From: Aquipseudomonas alcaligenes
GTDB taxonomy: Bacteria; Pseudomonadota; Gammaproteobacteria; Pseudomonadales; Pseudomonadaceae
Assembly (NCBI RefSeq): GCF_003205495.1
Contig: NZ_QJRX01000006.1
Span: 228,706-292,705, forward strand
Length of the DNA stretch: 64,000 bases
Direction: 5' to 3'
In this document: one piece after another, positions 37,026-45,619 of the stretch
How positions within the stretch are numbered: position 1 is the stretch's first letter
Layout of the letters: each line of letters opens with the position of its first letter
Position numbers and translations under genes: made by a program
Notes under the pieces: model-generated
Told to the model about the DNA's origin: nothing
What the model saw: only the letters and a program-made list of their open reading frames with translations
Database searches by the model: none

Positions 37026-37039
37026 TTGATGCAGGTCAA
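37026..37039. promoter_or_regulatory. Anr/Fnr-like box
   Basis: TTGATGCAGGTCAA matches the Anr consensus TTGAT-N4-ATCAA at 9 of 10 conserved positions. Its centre is about 84 nt before the hsp20 ATG, leaving room for a class II promoter start near 37074. It is also 11 nt upstream of the possible small protein's ATG on the other strand. Confidence 0.55.
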
Positions 37040-37115
37040 TATCGCCGGCCGGCGCTGTTCTAGCGTGACAGGGCGGCCGGTGTGGCCGCTGCCTGGATGA
37101 CTCTGGAGGCCCATC

Positions 37116-37556
37116 ATGTCGCTTGCACGTTGGAATCCGTTTCGCGAGTTCGAGGAATTCTTCAATCACTATCCGCGCCTGGGCAAAGGCCTGGGCGGCG
37201 CCAGCCAGGAGCTGATGACCGCGGCCGACTGGGCGCCGGCGGTGGACATCAGTGAAACCCCGCAGGCCTACCTGATCAAGGCCGAGCTGGCCGGTGTCAA
37301 GCGCGAGGACATTCAGGTCAAGGTCGAGGGCGACCAGCTGCGCCTGAGTGGCGAGCGCAAGTTCGAGAAGGAGGAGAAGGACAAGAAGCAGCACCGCGTC
37401 GAGCGCTTCTACGGCAGTTTCTCGCGCAGCTTCAGCCTGCCGGACGACGCCGACGAGGCGCAGATCAAAGCCGAGTACCGCGACGGCGTGCTCAACCTCA
37501 CCCTGCCCAAGCGCGAGACGGCGACGCCGCGGGCGCGCGAGATCGCGGTCGACTGA
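37116..37556 (+). CDS. Hsp20/alpha-crystallin small heat shock protein
   Basis: ATP-independent holdase chaperone of 146 residues. It has a short N-terminal arm (MSLARWNPFREFEEFFNHYP) and an alpha-crystallin domain (AVDISETPQAYLIKAELAGV ... VEGDQLRLSGERKFEKEE, ending GVLNLTLPKRE), with a short C-terminal tail lacking a clear I-x-I motif. It is of the Hsp17/class A type rather than IbpA. TGGAGG precedes the ATG. No clear sigma-32 promoter was seen; instead an Anr-like box lies upstream, suggesting induction at low oxygen. Confidence 0.92.
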   Translation: MSLARWNPFREFEEFFNHYPRLGKGLGGASQELMTAADWAPAVDISETPQAYLIKAELAGVKREDIQVKVEGDQLRLSGERKFEKEEKDKKQHRVERFYGSFSRSFSLPDDADEAQIKAEYRDGVLNLTLPKRETATPRAREIAVD

Positions 37557-37657
37557 CGCCGCTGGCACGGCCTGCGCGCCACTTTGGCGGAATCCGCCGG
37601 GTTGGCGCGCGCCGGCCGCGATAATCTTGGCTGAACGCCTGCGGATGAGGTTCGCCC

Positions 37658-38782
37658 ATGAATGTCGCGGTAATGGCCGTGCCGCTGTATATCCTGCTGA
37701 TCCTGCTGGAGCTCGCCTACGAGCGCTGGAGCGGGCGGCATACCTATCGCCTGGCCGACGCGGTGACCAGCATCGACACCGCCGTGTTGCGCATGCTGCT
37801 GGAAGGGCCGTTGCGCCTGCTGCTGGTCGTCCCCTACGCCTGGCTGTACGAGCATGCGCGGCTGTGGACGCTCGATCCGGCCTCGCCCTGGACCTGGCTG
37901 CTCGGCTTCGTTGCCGTGGACTTCTGCTTCTATTGGGCGCACCGCAGCCTGCACCGCTACAACCTGCTGTGGGGCGCGCACCAGCCGCACCATTCCAGCG
38001 AGGACTTCAACCTGTCCACGGCGCTGCGCAAGGGCGCCTTCCAGACCGCCTTCGACTGGCCCTTCTACCTGCCGCTGGCGCTGCTCGGCCTGCCGCTGCC
38101 GTTGTTCCTGGTGTTGCTCGGGGTGCAGCTGGTGTACCAGTTCTGGATTCACTCGCAGCATGTCGGGCGGCTGGGCGTGCTGGAGTGGTTCATGGTCACG
38201 CCGAGCAACCACCGCGTGCACCACGGCCAGAACGATCGCTACATCGACCGGAACCACGGCGGCGTATTCATCGTCTGGGACCGCCTGTTCGGCACCTTCG
38301 CCGACGAGACGGAGGCGGTGCGCTACGGCGTGACCACCCCGGTACGCACTTTCGACCCGCTGCGCCTGCAGTTCTCCTGGTGGCGCCTGCTATGGGCCGA
38401 CGCAGTCGCGACCCGCTCCTGGTGGGACAAGCTGCGCCTGTGGTGGATGCCCACCGGTTGGCGCCCGGCGGATGTGCGCGCGCGGCCGTGGCCGAAGATG
38501 GGCTCGGAGAAGTTCGACTGCCCCAGCCAGACCGGGCTGCGCTGGTACGCCTTTGCCCAGTTCGTGGCGATCAATGCCCTGACCCTGGTCTACCTGGCCA
38601 GCGTCAAGCAGGCAGGCTGGCTGCTGCCGCTGCTGCTCGGACCGCTGATCCTGTTCGGCTGTGTCAGTCTGGGTTGGCTGTTCGAGGGGCGGCGCGCGCT
38701 GTGGCGGCTGGAGGCCGTGCGCCTGGCGCTGCTGGCAGCGTTCGCCCTGGCCTGGGGACTGTGGCTGGCGCCGGCGCAGTAG
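37658..38782 (+). CDS. sterol desaturase/fatty acid hydroxylase family membrane protein
   Basis: Integral-membrane di-iron enzyme family member of 374 residues. The histidine clusters expected for metal binding are all visible: HRSLHRYN, HQPHHSSED, and HRVHHGQN with a final NHGG. The typical WIHSQHVG element is also present. It has about six to eight hydrophobic helices. The substrate is unknown; family members hydroxylate or desaturate lipids. The coding frame continues after the TAG at 38780 for 29 more sense codons (LFGLGLAGLCAASLLWLVWL...) encoding one further helix, ending in a TAG contributed by a REP. This looks like a recent in-frame amber stop that trims the last helix. Confidence 0.88.
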   Translation: MNVAVMAVPLYILLILLELAYERWSGRHTYRLADAVTSIDTAVLRMLLEGPLRLLLVVPYAWLYEHARLWTLDPASPWTWLLGFVAVDFCFYWAHRSLHRYNLLWGAHQPHHSSEDFNLSTALRKGAFQTAFDWPFYLPLALLGLPLPLFLVLLGVQLVYQFWIHSQHVGRLGVLEWFMVTPSNHRVHHGQNDRYIDRNHGGVFIVWDRLFGTFADETEAVRYGVTTPVRTFDPLRLQFSWWRLLWADAVATRSWWDKLRLWWMPTGWRPADVRARPWPKMGSEKFDCPSQTGLRWYAFAQFVAINALTLVYLASVKQAGWLLPLLLGPLILFGCVSLGWLFEGRRALWRLEAVRLALLAAFALAWGLWLAPAQ

Positions 38783-38872
38783 CTGTTCGGCCTGGGCCTG
38801 GCCGGATTGTGCGCGGCCAGCCTGCTGTGGCTGGTCTGGCTGGCGGCGCGGCCGCAGATGGCGCAGGCGTAG
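38783..38872 (+). other. in-frame continuation after amber stop of desaturase-like gene
   Basis: Thirty codons in the same frame directly follow the TAG. They translate to a strongly hydrophobic segment ending ARPQMAQA and a TAG at 38870. The sequence has coding character and would add a membrane helix, so it may be a disconnected 3' end of the preceding gene. Confidence 0.55.
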
Positions 38873-38924
38873 CCCGGATGAAATCCGGGGATAGTTGCCG
38901 GTTCCCGAATGTTATCCGGGCTAC
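38869..38924. repeat. REP pair after desaturase-like gene
   Basis: GTAGCCCGGATGAAATCCGG and the inverted half CCCGAATGTTATCCGGGCTA. The first copy provides the TAG that closes the extended reading frame. Confidence 0.8.
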
Positions 38925-38935
38925 GGTGCTGGTTC

Positions 38936-39334
38936 CTACAGGTCGTCCAGCGGCAGGCCGGTTCGCGCGGCCAGGGCCTGGCTTTCCAGGTGATCGCGGG
39001 GCGCCGCCAGGTGCAGCGGCTTGCCAGCCTCGCGGGCCAGGCGCCGTGCTTCGTCGAGGATGCGCCGGCCCACGCCGCGCTTGCGCGTGACCTTGCGCAC
39101 GCACAGGTGCGACAGGCGCCAGTGGTCATCGCCGCGCTGCAGCAGGGCGGCGCCGAGCAGGCGGTCGTTGAAGCGTCCGGCGATCAGCTGGCCGCTGCCG
39201 ATGCCGTCGGCCAGCAGGGCGTCGACGCTGGCATAGGGCGCCAGCAGCCAGTCCGGGGCGTCGGCGTAGACCTTGCCCAGGTCGATATGGTCCTGGCTGG
39301 ACGGGCGGCTGACGGTTTCGACCAGAACGGGCAT
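38936..39334 (-). CDS. PanZ/PanM-like GNAT-domain protein
   Basis: The 132-residue GNAT protein resembles E. coli PanZ (PanM): SQDHIDLGKVYADAP aligns with SDQDRIDLQKIWPEYSP, GRFNDRLLGAAL with ARFNERLLAAV, and CVRKVTRKRGVGRRILDEA with the acetyl-CoA loop VREVTRRRGVGQYLLEE. PanZ promotes maturation of PanD and represses it in response to acetyl-CoA, controlling pantothenate and CoA synthesis. Whether this distant homologue does the same is inferred. The start at 39334 fits the family. It lies next to, and divergent from, hisB. Confidence 0.75.
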   Translation of the reverse strand: MPVLVETVSRPSSQDHIDLGKVYADAPDWLLAPYASVDALLADGIGSGQLIAGRFNDRLLGAALLQRGDDHWRLSHLCVRKVTRKRGVGRRILDEARRLAREAGKPLHLAAPRDHLESQALAARTGLPLDDL

Positions 39335-39436
39335 GGCGGTTTCCTCGGGCGGCGGGTGGCGCAGTGTAAGCCGGCGCCCGGCACGCCGGTAGCCCGCCCC
39401 GACCGCCGCCGGTAGCCGGCCAGGCCACGGCCCGCC

Positions 39437-39442
39437 TATAAT
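39437..39442 (+). promoter_or_regulatory. -10 element of hisB promoter
   Basis: A perfect TATAAT lies 37 nt before the hisB ATG. The -35 region is poor, so an activator or extended contacts may be needed. Confidence 0.5.
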
Positions 39443-39479
39443 GGCGGCCTTTTCCCGTGAGCAGCCTGTGGAGCTGGAG

Positions 39480-40073
39480 ATGGCCGAACGTACGGCATCC
39501 GTCGAGCGCAACACCCTGGAGACCCAGATCAAGGTCTCGATCAACCTGGATGGCACCGGCAAGGCCAAGTTCGATATTGGCGTGCCCTTCCTCGAGCACA
39601 TGCTCGACCAGATCGCCCGTCATGGCCTGATCGACCTGGACATCCACTGCAAGGGCGACCTGCACATCGACGACCACCACACCGTGGAAGACGTCGGCAT
39701 CACCCTCGGCCAGGCCTTCGCCAAGGCCGTCGGCGACAAGAAGGGCATGACCCGCTACGGCCACTCCTACGTGCCGCTGGACGAGGCATTGTCGCGCGTG
39801 GTGATCGACTTCTCCGGTCGCCCGGGGCTGCAGATGCACGTGCCCTTCACCCGCGCGGTGGTCGGCGGCTTCGACGTGGACCTGTTCCAGGAGTTCTTCC
39901 AGGGCTTCGTCAACCACGCCCAGGTGTCGCTGCACATCGACAACCTGCGCGGGACCAACACCCACCACCAGATCGAGACGGTGTTCAAGGCCTTCGGCCG
40001 CGCCCTGCGCATGGCTATCGAGTTGGACCCGCGCATGGCCGGGCAGATGCCGTCGACCAAGGGCTGCCTGTAA
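39480..40073 (+). CDS. hisB: imidazoleglycerol-phosphate dehydratase
   Basis: Monofunctional HisB of 197 residues (the same length as in P. aeruginosa), catalysing dehydration of imidazole glycerol phosphate in histidine synthesis. The histidine-rich manganese sites are visible: [23 protein letters not shown], and the second repeat [11 protein letters not shown] with [19 protein letters not shown]. The ATG at 39480 (GGAGCTGGAG before it) is preferred to the in-frame ATG at 39441, which overlaps the -10 box. The hisH start follows directly after its stop. Confidence 0.96.
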   Translation: MAERTASVERNTLETQIKVSINLDGTGKAKFDIGVPFLEHMLDQIARHGLIDLDIHCKGDLHIDDHHTVEDVGITLGQAFAKAVGDKKGMTRYGHSYVPLDEALSRVVIDFSGRPGLQMHVPFTRAVVGGFDVDLFQEFFQGFVNHAQVSLHIDNLRGTNTHHQIETVFKAFGRALRMAIELDPRMAGQMPSTKGCL

Positions 40074-40712
40074 ATGCAGACAGTTGCAGTAATCGACTAC
40101 GGCATGGGCAACCTGCACTCGGTGGCCAAGGCCCTCGAGCATGTCGGTGCCGGCCGGGTGCTGGTGACCAGTGACGCCGCGGTGATCCGCGAGGCCGACC
40201 GCGTGGTGTTCCCCGGCGTCGGCGCGATCCGCGACTGCATGGCCGAGATCAGGCGCCTGGGCTTCGACGAGCTGGTGCGCGAAGTCAGCCAGGATCGTCC
40301 GTTCCTCGGCATCTGCGTCGGCATGCAGGCCCTGCTGGAGCACAGCGAGGAGAACGGCGGCGTCGACTGCATCGGTCTGTTCCCCGGCCAGGTGCGCTTC
40401 TTCGGCAAGGATTTGCATGAGGACGGCGAGCACCTGAAAGTGCCGCACATGGGCTGGAACGAGGTCGCGCAGGTGGTCGACCACCCGCTGTGGCACGAGA
40501 TCCCGGACATGGGCCGCTTCTACTTCGTGCACAGCTACTACATCGAGGCCGGCAACCCGGCCCAGGTGGTCGGCCGCGGCCACTACGGCAAGGACTTCGC
40601 CGCGGCGCTGGCCGAAGGCTCGAAGTTCGCCGTGCAGTTCCACCCGGAGAAGAGCCATACCCACGGCCTGCAGCTGCTGCAGAACTTCGTCGGCTGGGAC
40701 GGCCGCCTCTAA
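40074..40712 (+). CDS. hisH: imidazole glycerol phosphate synthase, glutaminase subunit
   Basis: Glutamine amidotransferase subunit of 212 residues that supplies ammonia to HisF. It has start [20 protein letters not shown], the nucleophile Cys in [13 protein letters not shown], and the catalytic His-Glu in [19 protein letters not shown]. The ATG is immediately adjacent to the hisB stop (no gap), so translation is likely coupled. It is followed by a 55-nt gap with a hairpin before hisA. Confidence 0.96.
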   Translation: MQTVAVIDYGMGNLHSVAKALEHVGAGRVLVTSDAAVIREADRVVFPGVGAIRDCMAEIRRLGFDELVREVSQDRPFLGICVGMQALLEHSEENGGVDCIGLFPGQVRFFGKDLHEDGEHLKVPHMGWNEVAQVVDHPLWHEIPDMGRFYFVHSYYIEAGNPAQVVGRGHYGKDFAAALAEGSKFAVQFHPEKSHTHGLQLLQNFVGWDGRL

Positions 40713-40728
40713 CCGCTTTCGTTTTATC

Positions 40729-40750
40729 CCGGGCCCGTTACCTGGCCCGG
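40729..40750. other. intercistronic hairpin hisH-hisA
   Basis: A perfect 7-bp stem, CCGGGCC/GGCCCGG, with an 8-nt loop and no T-run. It may tune relative expression or stability of the hisBH and hisAF parts of the transcript. Confidence 0.55.
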
Positions 40751-40767
40751 TCTGAGGACTTGCTGAA

Positions 40768-41505
40768 ATGCTGATTATCCCCGCTATCGATCTCAAGGAC
40801 GGCGCTTGCGTGCGCCTGCGCCAGGGCCGCATGGAAGACTCCACGGTGTTCTCCGACGACCCGGTGAGCATGGCCGCCAAGTGGGTCGAGGGCGGCTGCC
40901 GTCGCCTGCACCTGGTCGACCTCAACGGCGCCTTCGAGGGCCAGCCGGTCAACGGCGAGGTGGTCACTGCGATCGCCAAGCGCTACCCGAACCTGCCGAT
41001 CCAGATCGGCGGCGGGATCCGCACCCTGGAAACCATCGAGCACTACGTCAAAGCCGGCGTCAGCTACGTGATCATCGGCACCAAGGCCGTTAAAGAGCCG
41101 GAATTCGTCAGCGAGGCATGCAAGGCCTTCCCGGGCAAGGTCATCGTCGGCCTGGATGCCAAGGATGGCTTCGTCGCCACCGACGGCTGGGCCGAAGTGT
41201 CGAGCGTGCAGGCGACCGATCTGGCCAAGCGCTTCGAGGCCGACGGCGTATCCGCCATCGTTTATACCGACATCGCCAAAGACGGCATGATGCAGGGCTG
41301 TAACGTCGAGGCCACTGCGGCCCTGGCTGCAGCCAGCCGCATTCCGGTGATCGCCTCCGGAGGCATCCACAATCTCGGCGATATCGAGAAACTGCTGCTG
41401 GCCCGCTCGCCCGGCATCATCGGCGCCATCACCGGCCGTGCCATCTACGAAGGCACCCTGGATGTGGCCGAGGCGCAAGCCTTCTGCGATTCCTTCAAAG
41501 GCTGA
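40768..41505 (+). CDS. hisA: phosphoribosylformimino-AICAR-P isomerase
   Basis: TIM-barrel isomerase ProFAR to PRFAR, 245 residues. The half-barrel phosphate sites and acid/base Asp residues are visible: [19 protein letters not shown] (Asp8 region), [32 protein letters not shown] (second catalytic Asp) and [17 protein letters not shown]. The ATG at 40768 follows TGAGGAC. It is 11 nt from hisF, in the order hisB-hisH-hisA-hisF. Confidence 0.97.
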   Translation: MLIIPAIDLKDGACVRLRQGRMEDSTVFSDDPVSMAAKWVEGGCRRLHLVDLNGAFEGQPVNGEVVTAIAKRYPNLPIQIGGGIRTLETIEHYVKAGVSYVIIGTKAVKEPEFVSEACKAFPGKVIVGLDAKDGFVATDGWAEVSSVQATDLAKRFEADGVSAIVYTDIAKDGMMQGCNVEATAALAAASRIPVIASGGIHNLGDIEKLLLARSPGIIGAITGRAIYEGTLDVAEAQAFCDSFKG

Positions 41506-41516
41506 GGACTGCTGAG

Positions 41517-42275
41517 ATGGCGCTGGCAAAACGCATCATCCCGTGTTTGGACGTGGACAACGGCCGCGTGGTCAAGGGCGTCAAGTTCGAGAACATCCGC
41601 GACGCCGGCGACCCGGTGGAGATCGCCCGCCGCTACGACGAGCAGGGCGCCGACGAGATCACCTTCCTCGACATCACCGCCAGCGTCGACGGCCGCGACA
41701 CCACCCTGCACACGGTGGAGCGCATGGCCAGTCAGGTGTTTATCCCACTCACTGTCGGTGGTGGTGTGCGTACCGTGCAGGACATCCGCAACCTGCTCAA
41801 CGCCGGTGCCGACAAGGTCTCGATCAACACCGCCGCGGTGTTCAATCCGGAGTTCGTCGGCGAGGCTGCCGCGCGTTTCGGCTCGCAGTGCATCGTCGTC
41901 GCCATCGACGCCAAGAAAGTCGCCCCGGGCCGCTGGGAGATCTTCACCCACGGCGGGCGCAAGCCGACCGGCCTGGATGCCGTGGCCTGGGCGAAGAAGA
42001 TGGAAGATCTCGGCGCCGGCGAGATCCTGCTGACCAGCATGGATCAGGACGGCGTGAAGAGCGGCTACGACCTGGGCGTGACCCGCGCCATCAGCGAGGC
42101 GGTGAATGTGCCGGTGATCGCCTCCGGCGGCGTCGGCAACCTGGAGCACCTGGCTGCCGGCATCCTCGAGGGCAAGGCCGATGCCGTGCTGGCCGCCAGC
42201 ATCTTCCACTTCGGCGAATACAGCGTGCCCGAGGCCAAGGCCTATCTGGCCAGCCGCGGCATCGTGGTGCGCTGA
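41517..42275 (+). CDS. hisF: imidazole glycerol phosphate synthase, cyclase subunit
   Basis: TIM-barrel cyclase of 252 residues that uses HisH-derived ammonia to make imidazole glycerol phosphate and AICAR. Catalytic Asp residues are in [20 protein letters not shown] and [17 protein letters not shown]. Phosphate loops are [18 protein letters not shown] and [22 protein letters not shown] precedes the start. It is the last gene of the operon, followed by a strong terminator. It is slightly shorter than E. coli HisF (258), mainly at the C terminus. Confidence 0.97.
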   Translation: MALAKRIIPCLDVDNGRVVKGVKFENIRDAGDPVEIARRYDEQGADEITFLDITASVDGRDTTLHTVERMASQVFIPLTVGGGVRTVQDIRNLLNAGADKVSINTAAVFNPEFVGEAAARFGSQCIVVAIDAKKVAPGRWEIFTHGGRKPTGLDAVAWAKKMEDLGAGEILLTSMDQDGVKSGYDLGVTRAISEAVNVPVIASGGVGNLEHLAAGILEGKADAVLAASIFHFGEYSVPEAKAYLASRGIVVR

Positions 42276-42291
42276 TCACCGTTGCTGGTCC

Positions 42292-42317
42292 GACGCCCGC
42301 CTTGTGCGGGCGTTTTC
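42292..42317 (+). terminator. intrinsic terminator after hisF
   Basis: ACGCCCGCCTTGTGCGGGCG followed by TTTTC, 17 nt past the hisF stop: a 7-8 bp GC stem with a T-run. The next 235 nt, to the solute-binding gene, show no coding sequence. Confidence 0.9.
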
Positions 42318-42552
42318 ATATGGCGCCGGACCATTGGTTCGTTTCTTGCCTGCCATTGGGCGCGCGCGACTCATCCGGCGACCGCCGGCGTGAGGCAGTT
42401 CAACGTAGTTGGCCGCTGACGTGGCACTATGCCCGCTTCCAACTGCGCCGGTCAGTCTGCCGGTCGAAGACCATCCGGGGGTGCAAGGCCCTGTGGGTGG
42501 CCATTTGCAGATGAAGTCGCCAAAACAACCACAACTCTGGAGCTGTACTGCA

Positions 42553-43308
42553 ATGCTGAACAATCTGAAGAAGGGCCTCGCCCTCGGCCTGCTCCTGCTG
42601 GCCGGCGGCGCCCACGCCGAACTCTCCGAAGACTACAAGGTGATCCTGCTGACGGAGAACTTCCCGCCGTTCAACATGGCCATCGACGAGAAGAACTTCG
42701 CCCGCGACGACAACATCGACGGCATCAGCGCCGATATCGCCCGCGAGATGTTCAAGCGTGCCGGCATCGGCTACAACCTCAGCCTGCGTTTCCCCTGGGA
42801 CCGCATCTATCGCCTGACCCTGGACAAACCCAACTACGGTCTGTTCTCCACCACCTACACCGAGGAGCGCAAGCCGCTGTTCAAGTGGGTCGGCCCGCTG
42901 GCCAAGAGCGAGTGGGTGCTGCTCGCCGCGCCCGGCAGCGAGATCAAGCTGAACAGCCTGGAAGAGGCGGCCCAGTACAAGATCGGCGCCTACACCAACG
43001 ATGCCGTCAGCCAGCATCTGGAGAGCAAGAAGCTCAAGCCGATCAACTCCCTGCGTGACCAGGAGAACGTGGCCAAGCTGATGAACGGCAAGATCGACCT
43101 GTGGGCCACCACCGACCCGGTCGGTCGCTACCTGGCGCGCCAGGAGGGCGTCAGCGGCTTGCAGGTGGTGCTGCGCTTCAACAGCGCCGAACTGTACCTG
43201 GCGCTGAACAAGGAAACCCCGGACGAAGTGGTGCAGCGCCTGCAGAAGGCCCTGGACGAGCTGCGCAGCGAGGGCTTCGTCGACCAGATCACCGGCAGCT
43301 ACCTGTAA
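42553..43308 (+). CDS. periplasmic solute-binding protein (SBP_bac_3 type), tandem copy 1
   Basis: The 251-residue exported protein has a signal peptide (GGAHA) and mature start ELSEDYKVILLTENFPPFNM. Conserved segments FKWVGPLAKSEWVLLAAPGS and RDQENVAKLMNGKIDLWATT follow. It is closely related to the next gene (shared LLTENFPP, FPWDRIY/FPWARIY, KIDLWAT, ETPDEV motifs), indicating tandem duplication. No transporter genes adjoin. Similar tandem orphans sit between hisF and ctpA in P. aeruginosa (PA5137-PA5139). The ligand is unknown. An in-frame upstream extension lacks a signal peptide and was rejected. Confidence 0.87.
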   Translation: MLNNLKKGLALGLLLLAGGAHAELSEDYKVILLTENFPPFNMAIDEKNFARDDNIDGISADIAREMFKRAGIGYNLSLRFPWDRIYRLTLDKPNYGLFSTTYTEERKPLFKWVGPLAKSEWVLLAAPGSEIKLNSLEEAAQYKIGAYTNDAVSQHLESKKLKPINSLRDQENVAKLMNGKIDLWATTDPVGRYLARQEGVSGLQVVLRFNSAELYLALNKETPDEVVQRLQKALDELRSEGFVDQITGSYL

Positions 43309-43334
43309 GCGCCCGCCGCTGTGGCGGCGCTCGG

Positions 43335-43366
43335 CCCGCTGCCGGCGGTTTTTCGCCGGCAGCGGG
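43335..43366. terminator. terminator-like hairpin between tandem solute-binding genes
   Basis: A perfect 13-bp stem, CCCGCTGCCGGCG/CGCCGGCAGCGGG, has loop GTTTTT. The T-run lies in the loop rather than after the stem (GTTC follows), so termination may be partial. Confidence 0.6.
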
Positions 43367-43446
43367 GTTCGTGCTAACCTTCAGCCCGCCCGGGGCGGAC
43401 CAGCACCGGCCGCCGGGCACGCCTCTCCCGACTCAAGGAACCGCAA

Positions 43447-44208
43447 ATGTTGTCGAAGCGACTGACCCTGCTGCTTCTCGGCGTGGGCCTGCTGTGCTCC
43501 AGCCTGGCGCGAGCCGAACTCCCCGCCGACTACCGGGTGGTGCTGCTCACCGAGAACTTCCCGCCCTACAACATGGCGACCAACGGCAAGAACTATGCGC
43601 GCGAGGAGAACCTCGACGGCATCGCCGTGGAAGTGGTGCGCGAGACCTTCAAGAAGGCCGGCATTGCCTACCACATGACCCTGCGCTTCCCCTGGGCGCG
43701 GATCTACAAGATGGCCCTGGAAATGCCCAACCACGGGGTGTTCGTCGCGGCCAAGCTGCCGGAGCGGGAGAAGCTGTTCAAGTGGGTCGGCCCCATCGGG
43801 CCGGATGACTGGGTGATGCTGGCCAAGGCCGACAGCAACATCAATCTGCTCAGCCTGGAGCAGGCCAAGTCGTACCGGGTCGGTGCCTACAAGGGCGACG
43901 CCATCGAGGAGCACCTGCTCAAGCAGGGCCTGCAGCCGATCAGCTCGTTCCGCGATCAGGAGAACGCGCGCAAGCTGGTCGACGGCAAGATCGACCTGTG
44001 GGCCACCGGCGACCCCGCCGGGCGCTACCTGGCCAAGCAGGAGGGCGTGACCGGTCTGAAGACCGTGCTGCGCTTCGACAGTGCCCAGCTCTACCTGGCG
44101 CTCAACCCGGAGACCCCGGACGAGGTGATCGAGCGCCTGCAGAAGGCCCTCGACGGCCTGCGCGCCGACGGCACCGTGGACAAGATCTTCCAGAAGTACG
44201 TCGAGTAA
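43447..44208 (+). CDS. periplasmic solute-binding protein (SBP_bac_3 type), tandem copy 2
   Basis: The 253-residue paralogue of the preceding gene has a signal peptide ending LARA, mature start ELPADYRVVLLTENFPPYNM, and RFPWARIYKMALEMPNHGVF, FKWVGPIGPDDWVML and KIDLWATGDPAGRYLAKQEG. The ligand-binding residues differ from copy 1 in several places (for instance VFVAAKLPEREKL versus LFSTTYTEERKPL), so the two may have different ligands. AAGGAACC precedes the ATG. It is followed by a bidirectional terminator shared with ctpA. Confidence 0.87.
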   Translation: MLSKRLTLLLLGVGLLCSSLARAELPADYRVVLLTENFPPYNMATNGKNYAREENLDGIAVEVVRETFKKAGIAYHMTLRFPWARIYKMALEMPNHGVFVAAKLPEREKLFKWVGPIGPDDWVMLAKADSNINLLSLEQAKSYRVGAYKGDAIEEHLLKQGLQPISSFRDQENARKLVDGKIDLWATGDPAGRYLAKQEGVTGLKTVLRFDSAQLYLALNPETPDEVIERLQKALDGLRADGTVDKIFQKYVE

Positions 44209-44220
44209 CGGCGCCGACAA

Positions 44221-44249
44221 GAAAAAACCCGGGCTTGCCCGGGTTTTTC
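44221..44249. terminator. bidirectional terminator
   Basis: AAAAAACCCGGGCTTGCCCG continues GGTTTTT. The stem CCCGGGC/GCCCGGG is flanked by A- and T-runs on either side. It serves the plus-strand solute-binding gene and the minus-strand ctpA gene. Confidence 0.92.
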
Positions 44250-44265
44250 ATTTCTGCCGCCCGGC

Positions 44266-45576
44266 TCACTCGCCGCGGGTGACGTTCAGCCCCTTGAGCA
44301 GGTTGAGGGCCTGGCTCAGCTGGTAGTCGTCGTCCTGCGGGCGCGGGGCCTGGACTTTCTTGCCATTGCTCGGCTTGTCCGCGCCGCCATTGCCGTTGCC
44401 CAGGTGGCCGGCCAGGTCGGCTTCCTTGACCAGCTCGCCGTCCGCCTCGCGGGTCACCTTGGCACGGGCCACCTCGATGTCCGGGACTATGCCCTGGGCC
44501 TGGATGGAGCGGCCGTTGGGGGTGAAGTAGAGGGCGGTGGTCAGCTTCAGGGCGCGGTCGTTGTTCAGCGGCAGCACGGTCTGCACCGAGCCCTTGCCGA
44601 AGCTGTCGGTGCCCATCAGCACGCCGCGCTTGTGGTCCTGCAGGGCGCCGGCGACGATCTCCGAGGCCGAGGCACTGCCGCCGTTGATCAGTACCACCAG
44701 CGGCACGCCCTCGCTGGCGTCGGCCGGGTCGGCATTGAAGCGCAGCTCGGAGTTGGCGATGCGGCCCTCGGTGTAGACGATCAGGCCCTTCTTGAGGAAG
44801 TGGTCGGACACCTCCACCGCCGCCTGCAGCACGCCGCCGGGGTTGTTGCGCAGGTCCAGCACCAGGCCGCGCAGCTTCTTGCCGTTGTCCTTGCGCAGCT
44901 TGGCCAGGGCCTTGCCGACTTCCTCGCCGGTGTTGATCTGGAACTGGGTGATGCGGATCAGGCCGTAGCCGTCGTCGAGCAGCTGGCTCTTCACGCTCTT
45001 GACCTTGATCACCGCGCGGGTCAGCTCGACGTCGAAGGGGCGGCCGCCCTCGCGCACCAGGGTCAGGCTGATCGTGCTGCCGGCCTTGCCGCGCATCTTG
45101 TCCACCGCCTCCATCAGCGACAGGCCCTTGGTCGGCTGGCCGTCGATCTTGACGATCAGGTCGCCGGGCTGGATGCCGGCCTTGGAGGCGGGGGTGTCAT
45201 CGATCGGCGACACCACCTTGATGAAGCCGTCCTCGGTGCCGACCTCGATGCCGAGGCCGCCGAACTCGCCGCTGGTGCTCTCCTGCAGCTCGGCGAAGGC
45301 CTCCGGCTCCAGATAGGCGGAGTGCGGGTCGAGGTTGCTGAGCATGCCCTTGATGGCGTTCTCCAGCAGGGTCTTGTCGTCCACCGGTTCGACGTAGGCG
45401 GCCTTGATGCGGTCCATCACTTCGGCGAAGGTGCGCAGCTCCTCCAGTGGCAGCGGCGCCTTGCCGTTGTCCACCGCGACGGCAGGGGCGTCATCCTCGG
45501 CGGCCAGCAGGGTGGGGCTGCCGAGCAGCAGGCCGAGGGCCAGGGCGAGGGGGGTGAGGCGACGGAATTGCTGCAT
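44266..45576 (-). CDS. ctpA: C-terminal processing protease (S41 family)
   Basis: Periplasmic serine protease of 436 residues. A signal peptide (LLGSPTLLAA) is followed by the DPHSAYLEP segment and a PDZ domain (GLGIEVGTEDGFIKVVSPID ... GIQPGDLIVKIDG). The S41 catalytic core has the nucleophile Ser in INGGSASASEIVAGAL (residues 299-308) and Lys in MGTDSFGKGSVQTVL. CtpA in P. aeruginosa works with an outer-membrane lipoprotein partner to degrade peptidoglycan hydrolases. The ATG at 45576 has GGAG just upstream; an in-frame TTG (45588) is less likely. It lies 43 nt after the EnvC-like gene, a conserved pairing. Confidence 0.95.
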   Translation of the reverse strand: MQQFRRLTPLALALGLLLGSPTLLAAEDDAPAVAVDNGKAPLPLEELRTFAEVMDRIKAAYVEPVDDKTLLENAIKGMLSNLDPHSAYLEPEAFAELQESTSGEFGGLGIEVGTEDGFIKVVSPIDDTPASKAGIQPGDLIVKIDGQPTKGLSLMEAVDKMRGKAGSTISLTLVREGGRPFDVELTRAVIKVKSVKSQLLDDGYGLIRITQFQINTGEEVGKALAKLRKDNGKKLRGLVLDLRNNPGGVLQAAVEVSDHFLKKGLIVYTEGRIANSELRFNADPADASEGVPLVVLINGGSASASEIVAGALQDHKRGVLMGTDSFGKGSVQTVLPLNNDRALKLTTALYFTPNGRSIQAQGIVPDIEVARAKVTREADGELVKEADLAGHLGNGNGGADKPSNGKKVQAPRPQDDDYQLSQALNLLKGLNVTRGE

Positions 45577-45619
45577 GTGAACTCCCAATGATGAAGAGGC
45601 GCCGACGGTACGCGGACCG

